Positions 1-7,492 of a stretch of DNA of 20,306 bases are shown here, piece after piece. The notes under the pieces were generated by a model. The model was not told the origin of the DNA. It did no database searches and saw only the letters and a list, made by a program, of their open reading frames with translations. Origin of the DNA: Nitrospirota bacterium (lineage in GTDB: Bacteria; Nitrospirota; Thermodesulfovibrionia; Thermodesulfovibrionales; Dissulfurispiraceae); NCBI GenBank assembly GCA_016212685.1, contig JACREW010000205.1, positions 1 to 20,306 on the forward strand, written 5' to 3'. Numbering within the stretch: position 1 is the first letter of the stretch; every line of letters starts with the position of its first letter. Position numbers and translations under genes: made by a program.

Positions 1-214
1 CCACCTTTGTGCTCGATATATTAACTACTGCCGGAGATACCGCCTTTACAATCTCCGAAAAGGCCCTGCTAGTCTCCTCCATCTGTTTCGGTACGCGGGG
101 GGCAAACAGCGTATATGAGGGCTTCGTCGCCTTGCCGAGCAGATGATACGTAATACCGCCCAGCAAAAAACCTATAAGCAATATTGCGAGTATCCAAAAT
201 AATTTTCTTCGCAT
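1..214 (-). CDS. HtrA/DegP-like trypsin-family serine protease, N-terminal fragment
   Basis: This is the first 71 codons of a gene that runs off the left edge of the window. The peptide starts MRRKLFWILAILLIGFLLGG, a short positive stretch followed by a hydrophobic segment (about residues 5-20), so it is a signal anchor or signal peptide for export to the envelope. It ends with FSEIVKAVSPAVVNISSTKV. This matches the conserved beginning of the HtrA/DegP protease domain, where 'V..V.PAVVNI' leads into the first beta strands. The catalytic His/Asp/Ser and the PDZ domains would lie outside the window, so protease activity is inferred from family resemblance only. The start ATG lies three bases after the selB stop codon, and no clear Shine-Dalgarno sequence is visible, so translation may be coupled to selB. 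A role in envelope protein quality control is the family default. Confidence 0.72.
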   Translation of the reverse strand, partial: MRRKLFWILAILLIGFLLGGITYHLLGKATKPSYTLFAPRVPKQMEETSRAFSEIVKAVSPAVVNISSTKV

Positions 215-217
215 ATT

Positions 218-2101
218 TTATTTTAACACGAATTTTCTAATATCCCCAACCCTCAGGGTAATCTTGCTGGAGTCGAGATATTCAAGCATGGGAAGCGCAT
301 ATTTACGGGATGTGCCGAGAATGTCCCTGAATTCGGCGACCGTCATCTCGTTCTTTTTCGAATAAAAGTCTCTCAGCCTGTCGATCATCTTGTCGTATTG
401 CTCTTTTGAAATATACATGGAATCGTTGATCCTGACGACCGCTCCTTCTTTTGCAAGGAGTTTCAGAAGGTCGCCGATGTCTTTTTCGCCGACGGATAAT
501 TTCTGAGCAATTTCCGGCTTTAAAGGAGGCTGAAAGCCGTCTTTATTCAGAGCATTGATTATTCTGTCTTTCATCCCTTCGTCGATCATGGACAGGGATA
601 CCTTAAAATCCTTAAGCCTCAATATATCCTTGTCGGTTGCAATATCGCCGATGAGAGAAATGAGATCAGGGAACCGGGAGGCAGGCAACGGCATCTTAGC
701 CTTCAATTCCTCCTTGGACATGCCTGGTTTCAGAGGATTGGCCTTGTGGAAACGGGTCAGTATCGATTTGACCGCTTCTTTAAACGCATTGAAACTATCG
801 CTGTGAAGCAGCGCATCCTGAGCCCTGATCAGTTTTACTTCCTTTGCGAGTTGTTCTACGGCTGACTTTATTTCAGGTATTTCTCCCTGTATCCAGCCCT
901 CGATCTCAGGCACAGAGCAGCCGTTAAAGCGAGCCTTTTTAACCTTCGCTTCTATCTTATCCTTAAGGCTTCTCTTTTCGAGGATTATCAGGTCATCCAC
1001 CCCTTCTTTTTTCTTTCTCCTGCCGGGATGCGGATCGAGTATCTCCCCACCGCCTATCGTTTCGAGAGGAGAAAACCTTCTGATGATATATCTGTCTCCC
1101 GATAAGACAATAACCGGCTCAACGAGCCTGAACTGGCAATAGCACGACTCTCCTGCCTTTATATCATCCCTGTCATAAATTACAATCCGGGCAATAGTCT
1201 CCGATGTGCCCGAGTAAAAATGGACAAGGCTCCGGCTTTTAACAACAGGCGCGCCTGCAAGCATCTCGAGTTTTGCGTCCACTGCCTTTGTAGGAACAAA
1301 GCGGCCGGGAGGGACAACGACATCTCCCCTTTCCAGAGACTCCTTATCCACGCCCTGCAGATTAACGCCTATCCTCTGTCCCGCATACGCCTTGTCAACG
1401 CTTTTGCCGTGAGTCTGGAGTCCCCTCACCTTCGAGGAGACCATTGACGGAAGTATTTCAACAGCCGCATCCAGCGCTATAGTACCGGACAGCGCCGTCC
1501 CTGTTACTACAGTGCCGAAGCCTTTCAATGTGAAAACCCTGTCTATGGGAAGCCTGAATAAACCGTTTATCATTTTGGGTTTAATCGCGCCGCAGATTGC
1601 CCTTATCTTTTCCTTAAGGGTTTCGAGATTAAGACCGGTCTTTGCCGATACGGGAATTATTTCCGCGTTTTCGAGGAACGTGCCTTTTACGAAATCCCTG
1701 ACTTCGCTGGTGACAAGCTGAAGCCACTCCTCGTCCACGAGATCTGCCTTTGTTATTGCAATAACGCCGGCCTTAATCTTAAGCAATTCGCATATAGAAA
1801 GATGCTCCCTGCTCTGAGGCATTATGCTTTCATCCGCGGCAATGACCATCAAAACAATATCGATGCCGCCCGCGCCCGCCAGCATGTTCTTGATAAGTTT
1901 TTCATGACCCGGAACATCGACAATGCCTACGTTGAGACCGTCCGGATAGGAGATGGAGGCAAAACCGAGGTCTATGGTTATGCCCCTCTCCTTCTCTTCT
2001 TTTAACCTGTCAGGGTCTATGCCTGTAAGGGCCTTTACGAGTGAGCTTTTGCCGTGGTCGATATGACCCGCAGTGCCGAGAATTACGCTTTTTACGTTCA
2101 T
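218..2101 (-). CDS. selB: Selenocysteine-specific translation elongation factor SelB
   Basis: SelB is a cytoplasmic GTPase that carries selenocysteyl-tRNA(Sec) to the ribosome and binds the SECIS hairpin next to an in-frame UGA. The 627-aa product has the usual SelB length. The N-terminal GTPase domain shows the G1 loop GTAGHIDHGKS (about residues 9-19), the switch region ERGITIDLGFA (38-48), DVPGHE (62-67) and TKAD (117-120). DRLKEEKERGITIDLGFA is typical of SelB rather than EF-Tu. Beta-barrel domains follow, and the C-terminal third (about residues 390-627) is the winged-helix array that binds SECIS RNA. The start ATG overlaps the hisH stop (ATGA). Its presence shows that the organism should decode UGA as selenocysteine, which bears directly on the in-frame TGA in nuoB at 19829-19831. 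selA, selC and selD are not in the window. Confidence 0.95.
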   Translation of the reverse strand: MNVKSVILGTAGHIDHGKSSLVKALTGIDPDRLKEEKERGITIDLGFASISYPDGLNVGIVDVPGHEKLIKNMLAGAGGIDIVLMVIAADESIMPQSREHLSICELLKIKAGVIAITKADLVDEEWLQLVTSEVRDFVKGTFLENAEIIPVSAKTGLNLETLKEKIRAICGAIKPKMINGLFRLPIDRVFTLKGFGTVVTGTALSGTIALDAAVEILPSMVSSKVRGLQTHGKSVDKAYAGQRIGVNLQGVDKESLERGDVVVPPGRFVPTKAVDAKLEMLAGAPVVKSRSLVHFYSGTSETIARIVIYDRDDIKAGESCYCQFRLVEPVIVLSGDRYIIRRFSPLETIGGGEILDPHPGRRKKKEGVDDLIILEKRSLKDKIEAKVKKARFNGCSVPEIEGWIQGEIPEIKSAVEQLAKEVKLIRAQDALLHSDSFNAFKEAVKSILTRFHKANPLKPGMSKEELKAKMPLPASRFPDLISLIGDIATDKDILRLKDFKVSLSMIDEGMKDRIINALNKDGFQPPLKPEIAQKLSVGEKDIGDLLKLLAKEGAVVRINDSMYISKEQYDKMIDRLRDFYSKKNEMTVAEFRDILGTSRKYALPMLEYLDSSKITLRVGDIRKFVLK

Positions 2102-2724
2102 TGCGCCGTCACGAATTCTTTAAATCCTTTTAATATGGTCAGGCCCAGTTCCTGACTCTTCTCAGGATGAAACTGGGTTGCGAATACATTATCCTTCCAG
2201 ACCATCGAAGTAAACTCAATCCCGTATTCTGTCGTGCCTGCAATGATAGTTCTTTCTTCCGGAGCCACATAAAAAGAATGGACAAAATAGAAATACGAAT
2301 TATCCTGAATACCGTCGAATATGGGCGGCTTTCTGGCCAACTTCACGGTATTCCATCCCATGTGCGGGATCTTCAATAATTGCTGATTGCCTTCGAATCT
2401 GAATTTGACGACCTTCCCGTTGAATACGTCCAGCCCTTTACATATGCCGAACTCCTCCGACTCGGTGAATAATATCTGCAAGCCGAGGCATATGCCCAGA
2501 TACGGCTTTCCCTTTTGTATCTCCTTCACAATGGAGTCGAGCAGTTTGAGATTGTCGAGATTCTTCATGCAGTCCCTGAACGCGCCTACGCCCGGAAGGA
2601 CTATCCCTTTTGCGTCGGCAATAATTTTCGGATCTGACGTTATCCTGACATCAGCGCCGACTTTTGCGAAGCCCTTCTCAACGCTCCGTATATTGCCCAT
2701 CCCATAATCAACAATCGCAATCAT
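2098..2724 (-). CDS. hisH: Imidazole glycerol phosphate synthase, glutamine amidotransferase subunit HisH
   Basis: HisH is a class I glutamine amidotransferase. It releases ammonia from glutamine and passes it to HisF, which makes imidazole glycerol phosphate and AICAR in histidine biosynthesis. The 208-aa protein has normal HisH length and begins MIAIVDYGMGNIRSVEKGF, the family signature. The nucleophile elbow GICLGLQILF places the catalytic cysteine near residue 79, and QFHPEKS gives the His/Glu pair near 186 and 188. LPGVGAF near 43-49 is the conserved oxyanion-region loop. No other his gene lies nearby, so the partner HisF must be encoded elsewhere. The gene is followed by selB with a 4-base overlap. 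It is preceded by a 461-base gene-free gap, so its promoter is probably there. An A/T-rich stretch with a TAAAAT hexamer lies just upstream, but I see no convincing -35 box and no clear Shine-Dalgarno sequence. Confidence 0.92.
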   Translation of the reverse strand: MIAIVDYGMGNIRSVEKGFAKVGADVRITSDPKIIADAKGIVLPGVGAFRDCMKNLDNLKLLDSIVKEIQKGKPYLGICLGLQILFTESEEFGICKGLDVFNGKVVKFRFEGNQQLLKIPHMGWNTVKLARKPPIFDGIQDNSYFYFVHSFYVAPEERTIIAGTTEYGIEFTSMVWKDNVFATQFHPEKSQELGLTILKGFKEFVTAQ

Positions 2725-2807
2725 AGTTTTTAAATTTTAACATAATCCATATCGAAACATCATATGCCCCTAATTGGTAATCATGGCCGGTCATAATCCG
2801 TAGGCTG

Positions 2808-2976
2808 AAGGCATGGAAGGCACGGCTTCAAAGCCTTTACAAGTGCAGGATTACGTTCAGAGCATAGATATTTGGCGAATTACCCAATAAGCAAGCACCG
2901 ATGCGGATGACGGGAAGTCGTATGCCGGTTGAAAATTTAGCCGGTAAAGTCTTTTCCACCATACCTTCCATGCCTT
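2808..2976. repeat. Imperfect palindrome 1 (33-base arms, MITE- or REP-like)
   Basis: The left arm 2808-2840 and right arm 2944-2976 are inverted copies with about 25 of 33 positions matching, including an unbroken AAGGCATGGAAGG/CCTTCCATGCCTT block at the outer ends and CTTTAC/GTAAAG at the inner ends. Three of the mismatches would be G-U wobble pairs in a minus-strand RNA and C-A clashes in a plus-strand RNA. If it folds as RNA, the minus-strand transcript is favoured. About 100 bases separate the arms. The arm core AAAGCCTTTAC is shared with the second palindrome. Confidence 0.6.
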
Positions 2977-2993
2977 TTTAATGTTTGACTATA

Positions 2994-3173
2994 AATTATG
3001 GGATGTGAGGCGTGCTGAAAAAGCCTTTACTCCATAGAATGTCATAACAACATTCTCTTTCTTGTGAGCTACAACTTTGCTTTCTTATTCAATGATACAA
3101 AGATAATCTTCGGATTGCACTTGTAATTACACTTAGTAAAGGCTTTTGAAGTATGCCTTACATCCTGATAATT
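2994..3173. repeat. Imperfect palindrome 2 (31-base arms plus 6-base outer extension)
   Basis: The arms 3001-3031 and 3135-3165 match at 26 of 31 positions, with an exact inner block AAAAGCCTTTACT/AGTAAAGGCTTTT. A further outer pairing AATTAT (2994-2999) with ATAATT (3168-3173) follows a small bulge. Three mismatches are G-T oppositions, which would be G-U pairs in a plus-strand RNA, the opposite preference to palindrome 1. The roughly 100-base centre carries a 6-bp hairpin (GAATGT/ACATTC). Size, arm length and shared core suggest a second, diverged copy of the same kind of element. Confidence 0.62.
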
Positions 3174-3185
3174 ACGGATATGGGT

Positions 3186-5438
3186 CTACCATATTAGAAA
3201 CAATTTTTTTAAATTCAGCAATTCGTCTTTTGTATTTTTCGCTTCCGATAGTTGAAACTCCCTCCATGTCTTTATCTCAAGCCCTCCATCGCGCAGTTCT
3301 TTAATACCAATAGCCCCGTCTTTATCGGTCATGAATATTCCGACGCCGTCGAGCGCTTCTATTGTTTCATCATGAGGATGACCGTATGTATTTTTCCTTC
3401 CGACGCTTATCACCGCGACTTCAGGAGAAACAGCGGACAGAAAAGCCTGAGACGTAGACGTCTTGCTTCCGTGATGAGCGATTTTTAAAACACCGCTCTT
3501 AAGGTATTCTTCAAGATGGGCAATATCGTCCTCCGCCTCCTCTTCTATATCTCCTGTAAAAAGAAACGAATTATTTTTACTCTGAATCTTCAATACAATC
3601 GAGTCGTTGTTTTCGTCATTGTCATCGGAATACAGTGTGTAAGAACCGTCGTATGGATGCAGAACCGTAATCCTGTACCCTTTGCCCTCGACAATGTCCC
3701 CGCGTTGAAGTTTTCTGTGTGTTATATTTTCATGCATATTTGCAAGGAAATCCTCTGGATAAACCAGCCTGCCGTTATCCCATATCTCATGGACTTTGAA
3801 ATTTTTTAAAAGATACCGCATTCCGCCTGCGTGGTCTGATTGTCCGTGCGACAGAATAACCGCATCTATCGTTTTAATCCCTTTGTATCTCAAATATCCG
3901 GCCGTTTGAAAACCTTTTCTGCCGGTATCCAATACAAGCGTCTTTTTGTCCGGCAATTCGATAACCGCGGAATCCCCCTGCCCGACATCGATATAGGTGA
4001 TACGCATGCCTTCGTATTCTAATATTTTGATGCATGAATATATGATGATAGGAATAAAGGCAATCATAATCGGCAAGGCTATAGGCCATAGGCCATAGGC
4101 TATAGGGTTCCCTGAACTATTTTTACTATCGCCCATTGCCTCTCGCCTATTGCCTACAACTATATAAACCATAACCCCGAGATAAAACGTGATCAATAAA
4201 ATAGAAGGAAATGCCGGAATCTTTATGTCGATAAAATTCAACTGCGCCGTCATTTTTATCAAAGCGATTACCAAAGAGGTAATGGCATCTATCAAGGAAT
4301 GCAGAGGGAAAACATTAAAAACGAGAGAAACGAATGAAAGCACAAGCGCAGCCGGAAGTATAATGAATCCGATAACCGGCGTGAAAATCAGATTCGTGAG
4401 CGGCGATATAACCGAGAAATAATGGAAATAATAAGCCACCAAAGGGGCGGTGGCGATAGTCGCAGCGAGAGAAATTTTTAATGGAGCAATGGAGTAATGG
4501 AGCAATGAACTTATGAAACGATGAAATAACGACTTCTTGTTATCATTACTCCAACGCTCCACCACCCCATCTCTTTTATATTCCGATACAATGCCTATGC
4601 CCAAGACAGCGATAAACGAAAGCTGAAACGACAGGTCGAGAATCGAGTTAGGCTGAATCAAGATGATAATAACAGCCGCAAAGAGCAGCGTATTAAGCCA
4701 GAATCCCTTTCTCTGGATCATAAGGCCGAAGAGAAAAAGATTTATCATGATAAAAGCCCTTATAGCCGGCACGCTCATTCCGGAAATGCCAAGATAGCCT
4801 ATCATAAAAGGAACGCATAGTATTGCGGCAATCTGCGAGGGAGTAAGATGCAGGGAAAGCCTGACGAATAAATTATACGGCAGTTTTTTAACAGAAAACC
4901 TAAATATCCTGAACAATATAAAAAGCAGCAATCCGAAGTGAGCGCCCGATATGCTCAGGATATGAGCGAGTCCTGTCGAATTAAACGCGTCCCTCGTTTC
5001 TTTTGGCGTCAGGATTCGCTCCCCTGTTATTATAGACATGAGAAACGCGGCTGATTCTTCCGAAAAATTATCCCTGATATTCTTATTGATCTTTAACCTC
5101 GCTCTTTGAAAAAAACCCGCGCTGCCGGCGTCTGTTTCGTTAATCGACATACTGCCCGCTAAATGGTTCGCACTGCCGCCCGGATTTAGAAAATAAACAT
5201 CTCCCCCGATGTCAGGAAAAGACTGTTCCGGAGTATAGGACGCCTTTGCGTAATAAAAACCTGAAGCGGCAATGATAATAAAGACGGCGACAGGCAATAC
5301 TCGATGTCTCCTCTTAACGACAAAAACGGCAAATAGTATTAACGATAGTAAAATGCCTGCGATGGGGAAAAATCTATGAACATAAAAAAGCGAGGCGCCG
5401 TAAATAAATGAGATAAAATAGGTCATCTCTATGAGCAA
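3186..5438 (-). CDS. comEC: ComEC/Rec2-family DNA internalisation protein
   Basis: ComEC is the inner-membrane channel that takes up single-stranded DNA during natural transformation. The 750-aa product has the full family architecture: N-terminal membrane helices and a short soluble segment (about 1-130), the Competence domain with GLAHILSISGAHFGLL near residues 156-171 followed by many membrane helices (about 160-470), and a C-terminal metallo-beta-lactamase-like domain (about 478-735). In that domain IDVGQGDS (483-490), HGQSDHAGG (531-539), FTGD (627-630) and AHHGSKTS (654-661) are the expected metal and active-site motifs. The frame opens at TTG 5438, but an ATG at 5426 (residue 5) is also possible and neither has a strong Shine-Dalgarno sequence. 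It lies 18 bases after glmM. Two loops (about residues 290-320 and 430-452) are encoded by repetitive DNA. Transformation competence cannot be concluded without the pilus and DprA genes. Confidence 0.92.
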   Translation of the reverse strand: MLIEMTYFISFIYGASLFYVHRFFPIAGILLSLILFAVFVVKRRHRVLPVAVFIIIAASGFYYAKASYTPEQSFPDIGGDVYFLNPGGSANHLAGSMSINETDAGSAGFFQRARLKINKNIRDNFSEESAAFLMSIITGERILTPKETRDAFNSTGLAHILSISGAHFGLLLFILFRIFRFSVKKLPYNLFVRLSLHLTPSQIAAILCVPFMIGYLGISGMSVPAIRAFIMINLFLFGLMIQRKGFWLNTLLFAAVIIILIQPNSILDLSFQLSFIAVLGIGIVSEYKRDGVVERWSNDNKKSLFHRFISSLLHYSIAPLKISLAATIATAPLVAYYFHYFSVISPLTNLIFTPVIGFIILPAALVLSFVSLVFNVFPLHSLIDAITSLVIALIKMTAQLNFIDIKIPAFPSILLITFYLGVMVYIVVGNRREAMGDSKNSSGNPIAYGLWPIALPIMIAFIPIIIYSCIKILEYEGMRITYIDVGQGDSAVIELPDKKTLVLDTGRKGFQTAGYLRYKGIKTIDAVILSHGQSDHAGGMRYLLKNFKVHEIWDNGRLVYPEDFLANMHENITHRKLQRGDIVEGKGYRITVLHPYDGSYTLYSDDNDENNDSIVLKIQSKNNSFLFTGDIEEEAEDDIAHLEEYLKSGVLKIAHHGSKTSTSQAFLSAVSPEVAVISVGRKNTYGHPHDETIEALDGVGIFMTDKDGAIGIKELRDGGLEIKTWREFQLSEAKNTKDELLNLKKLFLIW
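4077..4157. repeat. Heptanucleotide tandem repeats inside comEC
   Basis: Two short arrays of a degenerate 7-base unit lie within the comEC coding region. At 4077-4107 the unit ATAGGCC/ATAGGCT recurs about four times, and at 4131-4157 a GCC-headed heptamer (GCCCATT, GCCTCTC, GCCTATT, GCCTACA) recurs on the same strand but in the inverted sense. They encode the loop around residues 426-455 before the beta-lactamase-like domain. Period 7 is not a multiple of three, so repeat-number change would shift the frame. Confidence 0.6.
4481..4562. repeat. Period-8 tandem repeat with inverted partner inside comEC
   Basis: At 4481-4504 the unit ATGGAGCA/ATGGAGTA/ATGGAGCA repeats three times with period 8 and continues partially. 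At 4544-4562 an inverted copy of the first 19 bases occurs (16 of 19 matching), so the segment can form a stem with a loop of about 44 bases. It encodes the loop around residues 292-320 of ComEC, with no disruption of the frame. Confidence 0.6.
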
Positions 5439-5490
5439 TAGGCTATGGGCATAAAATTATTCTTCTATACGCAACCTATCGCCTATCGCC
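5431..5490. repeat. Heptamer repeats at the glmM/comEC junction
   Basis: The junction carries further copies of the ATAGGC-type heptamer. AATAGGCTATGGGC lies near 5437-5450, and CCTATCGCCTATCGCC, in the inverted sense, near 5475-5490. They cover the last codons of glmM and the start region of comEC, so the same repeat family flanks and invades comEC. Confidence 0.5.
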
Positions 5491-5735
5491 TTCTGTATTA
5501 CTTCTGCTATATCTTCAGCCGTTTCATTCGCCGTCTTTCTGTCCTCCGCCTCTACCATAACCCTTATCTTCGGCTCCGTGCCGGACGGCCTCACCAGCAC
5601 CCTTCCCTTGCTGCCGAGCCTTTTAACGGATTTGTCTATAACCTTTGTTATCTCCGGAATTTCCTTTAAATCCTTTTTGCCGGAAACCTCGATATTCAAA
5701 AGCACCTGTGGATAAAGGTCTATATCCGAAGCCAA
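5457..5735 (-). CDS. glmM: GlmM C-terminal fragment (domain 4) downstream of an in-frame TAA
   Basis: This 92-residue frame is the continuation of glmM after the stop at 5736-5738. It reads LASDIDLYPQVLLNIEVSGK and contains RPSGTEPKIRVMVEAE (about residues 48-63 of the fragment), the sugar-phosphate-binding loop of domain 4 in alpha-phosphohexomutases. It is in exactly the same frame as the upstream part, with no base missing. The first codon after the stop is TTG, a possible restart, but there is no Shine-Dalgarno sequence before it. Either the two halves are really one gene with a sequencing or assembly error, or the gene carries a recent nonsense mutation. A separately translated domain 4 seems less likely. 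Confidence 0.75.
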   Translation of the reverse strand: MASDIDLYPQVLLNIEVSGKKDLKEIPEITKVIDKSVKRLGSKGRVLVRPSGTEPKIRVMVEAEDRKTANETAEDIAEVIQKAIGDRLRIEE

Positions 5736-6848
5736 TTAGGAAATGAGCTTATTCTTCTTCCTCATCAAATATAAGACCTGAAGCGCCGTTATAGGGCCGT
5801 CTCCTGTCGTATTGTAATCAAAGAAAATCATATGGCCGGACTGTTCGCCTCCGAGATTATAACCGCCTTTCTTCATCTCTTCGACTACATACCTGTCGCC
5901 GACCTTTGTCCTTACAAGCCTTATGCCCTTTCCGGTCAGATATTTTTCAAGGCCAAGGTTAGTCATAACAGTGGCTACCACGCCGTTTCCTTTGAGCCTA
6001 TCTTCCTTTTTTAGGTCTGTGGCCCATATGCCCAATATCATATCTCCGTCCACTTCTCTGCCCTTCTCGTCTACAAAAAGCGTCCTGTCCGCATCCCCAT
6101 CGTGCGCTACTCCCAGATGGGCGTTATGCTCCTTTACGGCATCTGCAATGCATTTAAGATGCAATGAACCGCAGTTGTCGTTTATATTAGTGCCGGTAGG
6201 CTTATCATTTATGGATACCACCTCTGCTCCAAGCTCCCTTAAAAGCCATGGCGTAACCTTATAAGCAGCGCCGTTTGCCGTATCCACGACAACCTTCAGG
6301 CCTTCGAGATCCACGCCCTTCGGGATTGTGGACTTTATATATTCGATGTACCTCCCGGCAGCGTCATCGAGCCTGTAAGCCTTGCCTATCTTATCGTCTG
6401 CGGGTCTTTTCGAAGGAAATCCTTCATCGGCTGTCAGCCTTTCTATCTCCCTCTCCAACTCATCCGAAAGCTTAAAGCCATCCGATGAAAAAATCTTTAT
6501 GCCGTTGTCGCCGAACGGATTATGCGACGCCGAAATAACTATTCCCGCGTCGAGCCTCAATGTCCTTGCCAAGAACGCTACGCCGGGGGTTGGGATAGGC
6601 CCCACGAGAGTAACATCCATCCCCATGGAACAGATGCCGGAGGTAAGAGCGCTTTCTATAAGGTAGCCCGAAAGCCGCGTGTCCTTGCCTATCAGGACGG
6701 CATTCCTTCCATGATCTCCTGACTGCCTGTTTTTCAGAATAGAGGCGATTGCCATGCCTACCCGCAAAACCGTCTCCGGAGTCATGGGCGATCTATTGAC
6801 TCTTCCCCTTATGCCGTCCGTTCCGAATAATCTTATCTTATGGCTCAT
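5736..6848 (-). CDS. glmM: Phosphoglucosamine mutase GlmM, N-terminal 370 residues
   Basis: GlmM converts glucosamine-6-phosphate to glucosamine-1-phosphate for UDP-GlcNAc, and so for peptidoglycan and LPS. The motifs are complete in this part: FGTDGIRG (8-15), the phosphoserine loop SASHNPFGDNG (106-116, with Ser108 as the phosphorylated residue), the metal loop DGDADR (250-255) and GGEQSGH (333-339). The frame ends at TAA just after KKNKLIS. In homologues this point reads '..LSELA..YPQVLVNV', so TAA stands where a Glu codon (GAA) is expected. Joined with the downstream fragment the protein would be 463 aa, normal for GlmM. Without domain 4 it should lack the phosphate-binding loop and be inactive. 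GlmM is normally essential, so a true null is unlikely unless another copy exists. The start overlaps the cdaR stop (ATGA), as is common in cdaA-cdaR-glmM operons. Confidence 0.85.
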   Translation of the reverse strand: MSHKIRLFGTDGIRGRVNRSPMTPETVLRVGMAIASILKNRQSGDHGRNAVLIGKDTRLSGYLIESALTSGICSMGMDVTLVGPIPTPGVAFLARTLRLDAGIVISASHNPFGDNGIKIFSSDGFKLSDELEREIERLTADEGFPSKRPADDKIGKAYRLDDAAGRYIEYIKSTIPKGVDLEGLKVVVDTANGAAYKVTPWLLRELGAEVVSINDKPTGTNINDNCGSLHLKCIADAVKEHNAHLGVAHDGDADRTLFVDEKGREVDGDMILGIWATDLKKEDRLKGNGVVATVMTNLGLEKYLTGKGIRLVRTKVGDRYVVEEMKKGGYNLGGEQSGHMIFFDYNTTGDGPITALQVLYLMRKKNKLIS

Positions 6849-7492
6849 CGGGAAGTCCTTTCCACGGAAATTTTCACAGTTACCTCCGACGCCTTTGTCC
6901 GTATGTTTTTGCCGTTCAAATTAAGCCTTACATCCTGTGTAATACCGGTATCGAGGCCCGTTATGTCTATCTGCTCCGTCCTGAGCAATGCAATCCTGTT
7001 CACCTCTGTCCTTGCGCCCTCAACCCCAACCGTCGAGGGTTTCACCTCTATGGATTTTATCCTGTATCCCTTTTCCATGGCGCCGGTTATATGCGCCTTA
7101 ACAGGCACCGTCTTCGATGCATATTCATCAAACACAACCTTTATGCTGGTCGGCTCCATTCTGAGCACCTTTATTGTCCTCGGAACGATAATGTTATTAA
7201 TGTCAAAAAAATAAACGGCTTCTCCCTTCTTTGCCTCCGAGAGGTCGAGAACAACCCGCACATCCATCGGTCTCAATGTCTTTAAAATCCTTTCATGACC
7301 GCTTATATTTAGATTAACTCTCCTGACATTCTGCTTCAGCATCTCGATCCCTTTCGGTATATTTTTAAATTCAATGGAAGCGTCGATAGCCATTTCGGAC
7401 TGGCCCCTGTATGTAACAAAAAACCACAGGGACAGCGCAAGCGCCGCTGAAATCATTTTCAAACCGATATTGCCGAAAAGTTTCCTTCTCAT
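6845..7492 (-). CDS. cdaR: YbbR-domain protein, c-di-AMP cyclase regulator CdaR
   Basis: CdaR proteins are membrane-anchored extracytoplasmic YbbR-repeat proteins that bind and modulate the diadenylate cyclase CdaA. The 215-aa product has one N-terminal hydrophobic helix (about residues 9-27, IGLKMISAALALSLWFFV, with the typical W-F/L-V end). About two YbbR beta-rich repeats follow, visible as 'P..IEMLKQNVRRVNLNISGHE' near 46-66 and 'VPVKAHITGAMEKGYRIKSIEVKPSTVGVEGA' near 129-160. Firmicute versions often have three or four repeats, so this is a short form. It overlaps cdaA by four bases upstream and glmM by four bases downstream. That is the conserved cdaA-cdaR-glmM order, which ties c-di-AMP synthesis to cell-wall precursor supply. 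Confidence 0.85.
   Translation of the reverse strand: MRRKLFGNIGLKMISAALALSLWFFVTYRGQSEMAIDASIEFKNIPKGIEMLKQNVRRVNLNISGHERILKTLRPMDVRVVLDLSEAKKGEAVYFFDINNIIVPRTIKVLRMEPTSIKVVFDEYASKTVPVKAHITGAMEKGYRIKSIEVKPSTVGVEGARTEVNRIALLRTEQIDITGLDTGITQDVRLNLNGKNIRTKASEVTVKISVERTSR

Larger units (their letters stand above)
2725..3185. other. Gene-free intergenic region with palindromic repeats
   Basis: This 461-base gap between comEC (ending at 3186) and hisH (starting at 2724) has no ORF that resembles a protein. It is filled mostly by two adjacent imperfect palindromes, listed separately. I looked for tRNA-Sec (selC), other tRNAs, a riboswitch and a canonical hairpin-plus-T-run terminator and saw none. 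The hisH promoter is expected at the left end, where the minus strand is A/T rich. A small hairpin GAATGT/ACATTC lies around 3037-3055 inside the second palindrome. Confidence 0.6.

Noticed and set aside
531..539. Loss of a ComEC nuclease-type metal residue, since residues 531-536 of the protein (HGQSDH) do not show the classical HxHxDH
   Set aside because: Many ComEC proteins have a non-His residue at the middle position, so this is not good evidence of inactivation. The coordinates given here are residue numbers of ComEC, not bases; the motif lies near base 3830-3850.
2820..2845. GGC-TTCAAA-GCC looked like the TCA anticodon arm of tRNA-Sec (selC)
   Set aside because: The stem is only three pairs with a six-base loop, and no acceptor stem, T arm or long variable arm fits around it. 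It belongs to palindrome 1.
3001..3185. Intrinsic terminator after comEC
   Set aside because: The palindrome arms are about 100 bases apart and no hairpin is followed directly by a T-run on the minus strand.
4077..4157. CRISPR array
   Set aside because: The units are 7 bases long without spacers, and no cas genes are present.
5736..5738. glmM as a second recoded gene
   Set aside because: The stop is TAA, which is used neither for selenocysteine (UGA) nor pyrrolysine (UAG), and the expected residue is Glu.
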